From Myxococcales bacterium (GTDB lineage Bacteria; Myxococcota_A; UBA9160; JALSIO01), in NCBI GenBank assembly GCA_026989995.1, contig JALSIO010000089.1:1-5636 (forward strand): a stretch of DNA of 5,636 nucleotides, read 5' to 3'. A program made the position numbers and the translations under genes. Under the pieces are notes generated by a model, which was not told the DNA's origin, did not search any database, and was given only the letters and a program-made list of their open reading frames with translations. This document shows positions 1 to 5,618 of this stretch, one piece after another (within the stretch, counting starts at the first letter, position 1; each line of letters begins with the position of its first letter).

Positions 1-399
1 GCCGCGCTCCTCGACGCGCACCACCTCGCAGTCGATGGGAAGGGTGGGATGGCCGCCTGCCGGCTTGAGCCGGAGCTCGAGCTTGGCTCCGGGGGAGGGC
101 CGCAGCGTGGGCCGCTCCACGAAGGCGCCCCCGACCGAGAGATCGGTGACGAGCCCCTCGCCCGTCTCGTCGCCGAGGGCGTACCGGGCCCAGCCGAAGT
201 GGCGGATCCGCACCTCCCTGCGCCGATCCGTCGCCGGCCGACCCGCGGCCGCGTCCGGAGCCTCCTCTGCACCGCCGGTGGCCTCCGCGGACGCGGCGGC
301 CGCGGCCTCCCCTCCCGGGTCGGCGGAGCCCGGGACCGGGTCGGTGGGGGCCCGGCGACGACCGGACCGAAGCCTGCCGAGCAGACGGCGAATGGGCAT
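1..399 (-). CDS. PilZ-domain protein, C-terminus cut off by the window edge
   Basis: The reverse strand reads open from an ATG at 399 to the window edge, giving 133 residues with no stop. A good Shine-Dalgarno (GGAGGT, plus-strand 406-411) sits 6 nt upstream and fixes the start. Residues 1-16 are short and Arg-rich (MPIRRLLGRLRSGRRR). Residues 17-57 form an Ala/Gly/Pro/Glu-rich linker that is probably disordered. The PilZ domain starts near residue 58 and has both c-di-GMP signatures: an RxxxR element (R60...R64, in DRRREVRIR) and a DxSxxG element (D86, S88, G91, in TDLSVGGAFVE). Strands typical of the barrel follow (KLELRL, LPIDCEVVRVEE). In this family these motifs bind cyclic di-GMP and couple it to motility, polysaccharide export or other outputs. 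No partner domain is visible in the part present, and no membrane segment is seen. It is transcribed divergently from the TetR operon, so a functional link to that operon is not implied. The output is unknown. Confidence 0.88.
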   Translation of the reverse strand, partial: MPIRRLLGRLRSGRRRAPTDPVPGSADPGGEAAAAASAEATGGAEEAPDAAAGRPATDRRREVRIRHFGWARYALGDETGEGLVTDLSVGGAFVERPTLRPSPGAKLELRLKPAGGHPTLPIDCEVVRVEERG

Positions 400-528
400 G
401 GGCGCACCTCCGGGGCGTCCCGCTGCGGATCGGAGGGCTCACCGCGGACTTGAGCCCCGAGGGGACGCTCCGTGCCCCGAATACACTTCAGTATATGCTT
501 GCAACGACCTGTACGTTCGGCGTAGGAT
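400..528. promoter_or_regulatory. Divergent promoter/operator region between the PilZ gene and the TetR operon
   Basis: This gap separates two divergent genes, and its right half (about 478-517) is clearly more AT-rich than the surrounding DNA. For the operon, TTGCAA (499-504) and TAGGAT (523-528) form a weak -35/-10 pair with an 18-bp spacer. TAGGAT overlaps the ATG at 527, so this pair would fit only a start at the GTG at 536 on a nearly leaderless transcript. For the minus strand, TATACT (plus-strand 490-495) is a good -10 match but lacks a clear -35. Two short inverted repeats could be repressor half-sites: ATAC-N6-GTAT (481-494) and AACG-N7-CGTT (503-517). Autoregulation by the adjacent TetR protein would be usual for this arrangement. 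Promoter and operator positions are inference from short motifs only. Confidence 0.45.
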
Positions 529-1162
529 GCGCGCCGTGGTCGCGCCCGCCGAACCGAGCCGCCGCGAGAGGCGCAAGCAGGAGTTGCGCAGCCGCATCCT
601 CGCGGCCGCCTCCGCCCTCTTCGACGAACACGGCTACGCGGCCACGCGGGTCCAGGAGATCTGCGAGCGGGCCGATGTCGCCCACAAGACCTTCTTCAAC
701 CACTTCCCCTCGAAGCGTCACCTGCTCCGCGAGCTCGCGGGCCAGGCGCTTCGGGAGCTCCTGCTCGACATCGAGTCCCTTCGCAAGCACCCGGCGAGCA
801 CCGCGGAGCGCCTCGAGCGGTTCTTCGGCCAGGTGGCCGCCCGCGCCGAGGAGGCGGGACCGATGCACCGGGAGCTGCTCACGGAGCTCATCCACGTGGC
901 GCACGAGGCGCACCTCGAGCCGGAGCAGAGCCGGCTGCTCCACGAGGCCTTCGGCGCGCTGGTCCGCGACGGGCGGAGCGCGGGCGACATCTCGCCGCGA
1001 CACTCCGCCCGCACCCAGACGGAGATGATCCTGGGCGCGTTCTACGCCCTCATGTTCAACTGGGCCCACCTCGACGGGTATCCGCTGCGCCAGCAGGCGC
1101 TGGCGGCGGCGCGGTTCCTGGCCGAGGCCCTGGCCCCCGGCAAGGAGGCGGCGACCCCATGA
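527..1162 (+). CDS. TetR/AcrR-family transcriptional regulator
   Basis: The product is 211 residues, the usual size for a TetR-family dimeric repressor. An Arg/Lys-rich N-terminus (SRRERRKQELRSRI) leads into helix 1 (LAAASALFDEHGYAATRV). The helix-turn-helix follows at about residues 41-60 (VQEICERADVAHKTFFNHF), ending in the family-typical FxxHFPSK that precedes helix 4. The rest is the all-helical ligand-binding and dimerisation domain, which is too variable to show the ligand. The start is ambiguous. ATG 527 has no proper ribosome site, whereas GTG 536 is preceded by AGGA at 524-527 with an 8-nt gap and would shorten the protein by three residues. The frame stays open far upstream, but that stretch is antisense to the PilZ gene and unlike a protein. 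The stop overlaps the ATG of the Rieske gene by 4 bp (ATGA), so it is the first gene of the catabolic operon and probably represses itself and the enzymes. Confidence 0.93.
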   Translation: MRAVVAPAEPSRRERRKQELRSRILAAASALFDEHGYAATRVQEICERADVAHKTFFNHFPSKRHLLRELAGQALRELLLDIESLRKHPASTAERLERFFGQVAARAEEAGPMHRELLTELIHVAHEAHLEPEQSRLLHEAFGALVRDGRSAGDISPRHSARTQTEMILGAFYALMFNWAHLDGYPLRQQALAAARFLAEALAPGKEAATP

Positions 1163-2133
1163 GTCCCCGACGCAGCGATCACCTCGCCCTGCCCATCCCC
1201 AACGGCTGGTTCGCCGTGGCCTGGAGCCGAGACCTCGTCGCCGGTGAGGTCAAGCCGATCCACTACTTCGGGGAGGACCTGGTCCTCTTCCGCACCCGCT
1301 CCGGCCGACCGGTGGTGCTCGACGCCTACTGTCCCCATCTCGGCGCCCACCTCGGCCACGGCGGCCGCGTGGCGGGCGAGGGCATCCGCTGCCCCTTCCA
1401 CGGGTGGCACTTCGATGCGGACGGGCGCTGCGACGAGATCCCCTACTGCAAGCGCGTCCCGCCGACGGCCTCCACGAGGGCCTGGCCGGTGGACGAGCGC
1501 AACCACATGATCTTCGTGTGGCACCACGCCGAGGGAAAGCCCCCGGAATGGAAGGTCCCCGACATGCCCGAGCTCTCGGACCCGGCGTGGACCGAGCCGC
1601 GCTTCTTCGAGATCGAGGTCGGGGTCCACATGCAGGACATGGCCGAGAACAACTGCGACCCCGTCCACTTCCATTTCGTGCACGGCCAGCCCGAGATCCC
1701 GCCCCAGGAGGTGAGCTACAGCGACGGAGGCCGCACCATGCACGCCGTGAGCCGGTCGCCCCGCGAGACCCCCTTCGGCACCTTCGAGACCGAGCTCTGG
1801 CGCGACACCTGGGGCCTCGGTCTGGCCGCGGTGCGCCTGACCGGGATCCCCGGTGCCGGGCTGCTCATGTACTCCTCGACCAGCCCGGTCCACGAGCGGC
1901 GCACCCACTCCCGTTGGCTTTTCACGGTGAGCCGCAACCTCGCCGACCTCGCCGGCGAGGAATTCATCGAGGGGCTCATGCAGGGGGTGCAGCAGGACTT
2001 CCGCATCTGGGAGAACAAGATCCACCCGCAAAGGCCCGTCTTCTGCGAGGGAGACCAGTTCCTGGGCGAGTTCCGCCGCTGGGCCCGCCAGTTCTACTCG
2101 GAGCCCATCGCCTCGACCCCGGAGGAGGCGTAG
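1159..2133 (+). CDS. Rieske [2Fe-2S] mononuclear-iron oxygenase, KshA / cholesterol-7-desaturase type
   Basis: The product is 324 residues and soluble. The N-terminal Rieske domain has the cluster motif C58-P-H60...C78-P-F-H81 with 17 residues between the pairs (CPHLGAH ... CPFHGWHF). The C-terminal catalytic domain carries the Fe(II) motif NNCDPVHFHFVH, with D167 as the likely electron-bridge residue and H170 and H175 as ligands. The third carboxylate ligand is probably D280 (QQDFRIWENK). The layout N-x-x-D-x-x-H-x4-H, the IPYxxxVPP segment, and the C-terminal IWENK ... FRRWARQFY block resemble the oxygenase of 3-ketosteroid 9-alpha-hydroxylase and the Daf-36/Neverland sterol 7-desaturases, rather than benzoate- or naphthalene-type dioxygenase alpha subunits. 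Hydroxylation or desaturation of a steroid, terpenoid or other alicyclic substrate is therefore inferred, but the substrate cannot be read. AAGGAGG at 1142-1148 is its ribosome site, inside the TetR gene. No beta subunit, ferredoxin or reductase lies alongside. Confidence 0.93.
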   Translation: MSPRRSDHLALPIPNGWFAVAWSRDLVAGEVKPIHYFGEDLVLFRTRSGRPVVLDAYCPHLGAHLGHGGRVAGEGIRCPFHGWHFDADGRCDEIPYCKRVPPTASTRAWPVDERNHMIFVWHHAEGKPPEWKVPDMPELSDPAWTEPRFFEIEVGVHMQDMAENNCDPVHFHFVHGQPEIPPQEVSYSDGGRTMHAVSRSPRETPFGTFETELWRDTWGLGLAAVRLTGIPGAGLLMYSSTSPVHERRTHSRWLFTVSRNLADLAGEEFIEGLMQGVQQDFRIWENKIHPQRPVFCEGDQFLGEFRRWARQFYSEPIASTPEEA

Positions 2134-2141
2134 GAGAAGCC

Positions 2142-3359
2142 ATGGACCGCTATCTGGTGATTTCTTCGGACTGCCACGCCGGCCTGCCGCCGGAGCAGTA
2201 CCGCGACTACCTCGATCCCAAGTACCGCGAGGTCTTCGACCAGGCGCTTCCCATCCAGCTCGAGGAGACGCGCAAGGCGGCGCGAAAGTTCCTGGTCGAC
2301 GACATCAACCGCGAATGGCGCCGCGGGCGGGAACGGGAGCTCTCCGGCGCCTGGGACCACGACGAGCGCATCCGGGTGCTCGACGCAGACGGCGTGGCGG
2401 GGGAGGTGATCTTCCCGGACGGCATCACGGAGATGAACATGCCGCCTTTCGGCGCCGGGCTCTCCCTTCCGACCGAGAACGTGGTGCCCGAGCTCCAGTG
2501 GGCCGGCGCGCGCGCACACAACCGCTGGCTCGCGGAGTTCTGCCAGATGGCGCCGGAGCGGCGGGCGGGGATCGCCATCGTTCCCATCTGCTGGGACGTG
2601 GACGAGGCGGTGGCCGAGATCCGGTGGGCGCGGGAGCACGGGCTCCGGGGCATCCTGATCCCCACCCGCTGGGGGAAGCAGGCGCCCTACCACGACCCGC
2701 GCTACGAGCCGATCTGGGCCACCTGCGAGGACCTCGAGATGGTGGTGGCGATCCATTCCGGTGCGGCGCCCATGGAGGACTACGGCGAGCACCAGGGCAT
2801 GGTCGGCATCTACATCTCGGAAGTGGCCTGGTGGACGGCCCGACCGCTCTGGTTCCTGATCTGGGGCGGGGTCTTCGAGCGGCACCCGCGGCTTCGGTTC
2901 TCCATCACCGAGGGCACCTCGGTGTGGGTGCCGGAGCTGCTCGAGCTCCTCGACCAGCGCTACAGCGAGACCCACTACAGCGCCAAGCTCGGCGACTACC
3001 GGAGCCATCTGAGCCTCAAGCCGAGCGAGTACTTCGCGCGCAACGTCGCCATCGGCGCCTCCTGCATGCCGCGGAAGGAGGCGGAGATGCGCGAGCAGAT
3101 CGGCGTGCGCAACCTGATGTGGGGGACCGACTACCCCCATCCCGAGGGCACCTGGCCCGAGACCGCGCGGCAGCTCCACGAGACCTTCCACGGGCTGCCC
3201 GAGGCGGATCTCGAGGCCATCCTCGGCATGAACGCAGCGCGCTTCTACGGCTTCGACGTGGAGAAGCTGGCCCCGCTCGTGGCCCGGATCGGGCCGGAGC
3301 AGAGCTGGCTCCGCGGCGAGGAGGGCGAGACGCCCGGGAGGACCCATGGCACGGCTTAG
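2142..3359 (+). CDS. Amidohydrolase-2 family metal-dependent hydrolase/decarboxylase
   Basis: The product is 405 residues, a TIM-barrel enzyme of the group that includes ACMSD and gamma-resorcylate decarboxylase. The start is clear: GGAG at 2133-2136 lies 5 nt before ATG 2142, and the previous stop is 8 nt upstream. Visible elements are SSDCHAG (D10 and H12 at the end of strand 1), the insert ending in GAWDHDERIRVLDADGV (70-85), EVIFPDG (88-94), AIHSGA (metal-ligand candidate H205), FSITEG (E257 where many relatives have His) and MWGTDYPHPEG (D330, the usual strand-8 catalytic or metal Asp). The first motif is D-x-H rather than the classical H-x-H, a variant known in part of this family. No signal peptide is seen, so the protein is cytoplasmic. 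The chemistry could be C-C bond hydrolysis, decarboxylation or ring opening. Its position between the oxygenase and an ADC-like enzyme suggests it acts on an oxygenated intermediate. Family assignment is firm; the reaction is not known. Confidence 0.9.
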   Translation: MDRYLVISSDCHAGLPPEQYRDYLDPKYREVFDQALPIQLEETRKAARKFLVDDINREWRRGRERELSGAWDHDERIRVLDADGVAGEVIFPDGITEMNMPPFGAGLSLPTENVVPELQWAGARAHNRWLAEFCQMAPERRAGIAIVPICWDVDEAVAEIRWAREHGLRGILIPTRWGKQAPYHDPRYEPIWATCEDLEMVVAIHSGAAPMEDYGEHQGMVGIYISEVAWWTARPLWFLIWGGVFERHPRLRFSITEGTSVWVPELLELLDQRYSETHYSAKLGDYRSHLSLKPSEYFARNVAIGASCMPRKEAEMREQIGVRNLMWGTDYPHPEGTWPETARQLHETFHGLPEADLEAILGMNAARFYGFDVEKLAPLVARIGPEQSWLRGEEGETPGRTHGTA

Positions 3360-4146
3360 GTACGTGAAGAGCCCGGATCAGGTGGCCCGGGCGGCGGAGC
3401 AGAACCCGGAGTTCCTGGAGAGCACGGTGAGCTCGCTTCGGGCCGTCTACGAGACGGATCCGGCGCTGGTGGCGGCCGTGCTCCCGAAGCCGCTCGAGCC
3501 CACCGAGCGCCCGCAGGTGCAGGTGACCTTCTCGAAGGTGGCGATGCACATCTCCCCGGAGCTCACCGTCGAGATCGGCTCGGGGGTCTTCGGCGTCCGC
3601 GCCCGCTACCAGGACACCGAGGGCACCTACGTCCTGACCATGCCCATGACCGCCGAGCAGGCCGTCCTCGCCGGGCGGGATACCTACGGCGAGCCGAAGA
3701 AGATCGGCGAGATCGACCTCCGCGTGGAGGGGGACCGAGTCGAGGCCCACATCACCCGGATGGGGATCACCTACCTCGAGGGCCGGGGCGAGCTCGGCGA
3801 GGACCGCGGCGGGCGCGAGTACACCGAGTACGCCTGGTGCTTCAAGGCCCTGCCCTCCTGCGAGAAGGGGCGCCACTTCGACGGGGATCCCCTGCTGGTG
3901 CGGCTCGTCTGGCAACAGCGGCACCGCGAGGTGCGGCCGGTGGAAGGCGAGCTCGTGTTGCGCGAGTCGCCCTTCGACCCGGTGGCCGACCTCCCCGTCC
4001 GCCGGCTGGTCGGAATGGAGTACGACGTCGGGACGACCCTCAGCCACGGCGAGGTGATGCGAAGCATCCCGGGCGCGTGGCTCCTCCCCTTCCTCCACCA
4101 GCGCTACGACGAGCCCACCCATCCCGGAGTCGAGATCCCGACCTAG
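3346..4146 (+). CDS. Acetoacetate decarboxylase superfamily protein
   Basis: The product is 266 residues, close to classical ADC length. ATG 3346 lies inside the end of the amidohydrolase gene (14-bp overlap, different frame) with GGGAGG at 3336-3341 upstream, so translation is coupled. The N-terminal region contains LVAAVLPKPLEP (41-52), the usual start of the ADC fold. The core motif GRDTYGEPKKIGEI (110-123) matches the conserved segment where one Lys forms the Schiff base and its neighbour lowers the pKa; here these would be K118 and K119. Beta-rich segments follow (IDLRVEGDRVEAHITRMGITYLEG). In this superfamily the Lys-based imine supports decarboxylation of beta-keto acids, and in some members aldolase-dehydratase chemistry. 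With an oxygenase and amidohydrolase upstream, it probably processes a keto-acid or aldehyde intermediate, not acetoacetate itself. No solvent-production genes (CoA transferase) are next to it. Family confidence is high; substrate is unknown. Confidence 0.9.
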   Translation: MARLRYVKSPDQVARAAEQNPEFLESTVSSLRAVYETDPALVAAVLPKPLEPTERPQVQVTFSKVAMHISPELTVEIGSGVFGVRARYQDTEGTYVLTMPMTAEQAVLAGRDTYGEPKKIGEIDLRVEGDRVEAHITRMGITYLEGRGELGEDRGGREYTEYAWCFKALPSCEKGRHFDGDPLLVRLVWQQRHREVRPVEGELVLRESPFDPVADLPVRRLVGMEYDVGTTLSHGEVMRSIPGAWLLPFLHQRYDEPTHPGVEIPT

Positions 4147-4148
4147 GG

Positions 4149-4193
4149 CAACCCACCTTCGGGGACGGGGGGGGCGCCCCCGAAGGTGGGTTG
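4149..4193 (+). terminator. Perfect 16-bp hairpin just after the operon; terminator-like, without a U-tract
   Basis: The left arm 4149-4164 (CAACCCACCTTCGGGG) is exactly complementary to 4178-4193, with a 13-nt loop rich in G (4165-4177). It begins 3 nt after the TAG stop of the ADC-like gene. No run of T follows on either strand, so it is not a canonical intrinsic terminator. It may act as a GC-rich U-less terminator, a 3'-end stabiliser that protects the operon mRNA, or a barrier between the convergent genes. The placement supports it as the 3' boundary of the operon. Confidence 0.6.
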
Positions 4194-4434
4194 GGGCCGG
4201 CGGCCACGGCGGGCGGTCCGCGCCGGCATCCCCCCCGGGCTCAGCCACGGCCTGCGAGGTGGAAGAGGCCGAGTAGGAGGGCCGCTGCGCCTCGGCACGG
4301 GCTTCCAACGATTCCACGCATCACCACGGTGCTCCCTCCCTCCGCCGCGGGGCGTGCCTCCAGCCGCGGTGCGGAGCTCGACCCCGACCGCGCATCGGCA
4401 CCGCCGCGCCCGGGGCCGCCACCCGGAGTGCCCT
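4194..4434. other. Non-coding gap between convergent genes
   Basis: I see no gene in this stretch. Open frames here on both strands are Pro/Arg/Gly-rich, lack ribosome sites and lack recognisable motifs. It contains a short 7-bp inverted repeat (GCCGGCG 4196-4202 with CGCCGGC 4221-4227), directly after the large hairpin. That could extend the 3' structure but is also easy to get by chance in such GC-rich DNA. A poly-pyrimidine stretch occurs near 4333-4350. No promoter or RNA gene can be supported. Confidence 0.5.
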
Positions 4435-4461
4435 GGGTGCGGGGGACGAGCCCCCGCACCC
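4435..4461 (-). terminator. 11-bp GC hairpin downstream of the exported repeat-protein gene
   Basis: GGGTGCGGGGG (4435-4445) pairs perfectly with CCCCCGCACCC (4451-4461) around the 5-nt loop ACGAG. It starts 7 nt after the TGA stop of the minus-strand gene (4469-4471), the position expected for that gene's terminator. No T-run follows in the minus-strand direction (AGGGCACTCC), so termination would depend on the very stable stem or on Rho. Confidence 0.6.
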
Positions 4462-4468
4462 CGTGGCT

Positions 4469-5608
4469 TCACTCCGGGAAGACCCGCTGGAGGACCGCGG
4501 TTCCACCCTGGAGAACTTCGACAAGCTCGCCCCGGACCGGGAAGTCGAGCACCGGCTTCGGCGGGTCGTCCGTGTCGAACTCGAGCTGGCCCTGTCCGAG
4601 GCTCACCTGGATCGAGCCGCGGACCGTGCCGCCCACGCGGAGGTCGTAGCCCCCGTCGGGCACGTCCTCGACCTGTACCCGGAGCGACTCCCGGCAGTCG
4701 TCCCGCAGGCGCAGCCGGACGTCCCCGGTGGCCCCGGCGAGGGCGCCGGTCTGGAGCAGCGGCAGCTGCGTCTCGTCCTCCGTGCAGGTCCCGGGCCCGC
4801 CGCCGCCGGGCGGATCGCCGCCACCGGGAGGCGCACCCGCGCTGCTCGCGAGAACCACGCCTCCCTGGACGATCTCCACCGTCTGGCCGGTGGGGTCGAA
4901 GTCGAGCGGGAACTCGCCCGGATCGGCGGTGTCGAACTCGACCTCGCCCTCACCGCCCGCGCCCACGGCGATGGTCCCGCGCAGGACCCCGTCGACGAAG
5001 AGCTCGTAGTCGCCGGGCGGGACGTCCTCGATCTCGACTTCGAAGCGGCGCCGTCCGTCCCGCCGCAGCCGGAACCGGGCCTCCGCCTTGCCGCCCGGCG
5101 CGAGCGCCGTCGGCTGCAGGAAGGTCCGTTCGTCCACCACGCTGCCGGGAGGCTCGCCCGGCCCCGAGAGCACTGCGGAGAGCACGTCCGCGGAGCCGTC
5201 GCTTACGGTGAGCGTGGCACCGCGAGGGTCGAAGTCGAGACCGAGATCCCGCGGCCGCGGGTCGGGCGTCCGGAAGCGCACCCGCGCGCTCCCGTTGGAG
5301 CGCGCCACGACCACGGCGCGAAGCACACCGTCGGTCCGGACCTCGTAGCTCGCCCCCGGGGTGAGCCCCTTCAGCTTGACGGTCAGGTCCGAGCGGGAAA
5401 CGCGAAGCCTGCCGCGGACCAGGCCGCTCGCGTCGGGGTCGGCTCCGGTCGCAGCGAGCTCGATCCGCAGGACGGATCGATCGCTCGGCGTCGCCTGCGC
5501 GGATCCCGCCGCGAGCAGGGCCCCCGCGAGGAACAGCCCGGCCACCCAGACGGAACCCGTCGTCCGAAGCCGGCGGACCGGCGAACTCTCGAGGCGCGAC
5601 TCGCTCAT
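4469..5608 (-). CDS. Exported protein with three beta-rich repeats, function unknown
   Basis: The product is 379 residues, starting at ATG 5608 with a strong ribosome site (GGAGGAG) just upstream. A Sec signal peptide is clear: Arg-containing n-region (VRRLR, 11-15), hydrophobic core (VWVAGLFLAGALLAAG, 20-35) and AQA cleavage site, probably after residue 39. The mature protein has three related units of about 100 residues (about 45-148, 160-256 and 279-379). Each has the pattern of a charged beta strand, then DVPxGxYxLxVxGxxRGxI, a Gly-rich turn, an (E/R)F(D/R)TxDP element, LDF(DP)xG, and a final VEIxQGGxVL strand. A Gly/Pro linker (259-273, PPGGGDPPGGGG) separates units 2 and 3. Only C275 and C305 are present, both at unit 3, so one disulfide is possible. 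There is no lipobox, C-terminal anchor or catalytic motif. It is probably periplasmic or secreted, with a structural or binding role. I do not recognise a named family. Confidence 0.85.
   Translation of the reverse strand: MSESRLESSPVRRLRTTGSVWVAGLFLAGALLAAGSAQATPSDRSVLRIELAATGADPDASGLVRGRLRVSRSDLTVKLKGLTPGASYEVRTDGVLRAVVVARSNGSARVRFRTPDPRPRDLGLDFDPRGATLTVSDGSADVLSAVLSGPGEPPGSVVDERTFLQPTALAPGGKAEARFRLRRDGRRRFEVEIEDVPPGDYELFVDGVLRGTIAVGAGGEGEVEFDTADPGEFPLDFDPTGQTVEIVQGGVVLASSAGAPPGGGDPPGGGGPGTCTEDETQLPLLQTGALAGATGDVRLRLRDDCRESLRVQVEDVPDGGYDLRVGGTVRGSIQVSLGQGQLEFDTDDPPKPVLDFPVRGELVEVLQGGTAVLQRVFPE
4472..5476 (-). repeat. Three tandem intragenic repeats encoding the beta-rich units
   Basis: The units correspond roughly to 5165-5476 (unit 1), 4841-5131 (unit 2) and 4472-4774 (unit 3). 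Matching anchors are GASYEVRTDGVLRA / GDYELFVDGVLRG / GGYDLRVGGTVRG and RFRTPDP / EFDTADP / EFDTDDP. Units 2 and 3 are closest and sit 119 codons apart; a 13-nt stretch, GTGTCGAACTCGA on the plus strand, is identical at 4572-4584 and 4929-4941. Unit 1 is the most diverged. This indicates old internal duplication, with the last duplication giving units 2 and 3. Confidence 0.8.
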
Positions 5609-5611
5609 GCT

Positions 5612-5618
5612 CTCCTCC
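5612..5618 (-). promoter_or_regulatory. Strong ribosome binding site of the exported repeat protein
   Basis: The minus strand reads GGGGAGGAGAGCATG, placing GGAGGAG 3 nt before the ATG at 5608 (GGAGG 5 nt before). This decides the start and places the signal peptide at the true N-terminus. Only about 18 nt of upstream sequence remain in the window, so no promoter can be identified. Confidence 0.7.

Noticed and set aside
35..526. Upstream in-frame extension of the TetR gene
   Set aside because: The extension would be antisense to the PilZ gene and includes the AT-rich promoter region; the usual TetR N-terminus begins near 527-536.
1042..2031. Long open frame on the minus strand opposite the Rieske gene
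   Set aside because: The Rieske cluster and iron motifs on the plus strand are unmistakable; the antisense product has no motif and mirrors the codon bias of the real gene.
2094..3347. Long open frame on the minus strand opposite the amidohydrolase
   Set aside because: It is fully antisense to a gene with clear family motifs, has no ribosome site or recognisable domain, and such antisense frames are common in GC-rich coding DNA.
4196..4227. Small structured RNA in the convergent gap
   Set aside because: The only structure is a 7-bp GCCGGCG inverted repeat with an 18-nt loop, which is weak evidence in DNA this GC-rich, and no promoter is visible.
3016..4317. Minus-strand open frame of over 400 codons across the ADC-like gene and the large hairpin
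   Set aside because: It runs through two overlapping plus-strand genes and the non-coding hairpin, and its composition is Arg/Pro/Gly/Ala-rich without any motif.
4143..4472. Small minus-strand open frame in the convergent gap
   Set aside because: It spans both hairpins, is Pro/Arg/Gly-rich, and has no supporting ribosome site or motif.
4186..5211. Plus-strand open frame opposite the exported repeat protein
   Set aside because: The translation is Arg/Pro-dominated low-complexity sequence, while the minus strand has a signal peptide, a ribosome site and repeats.
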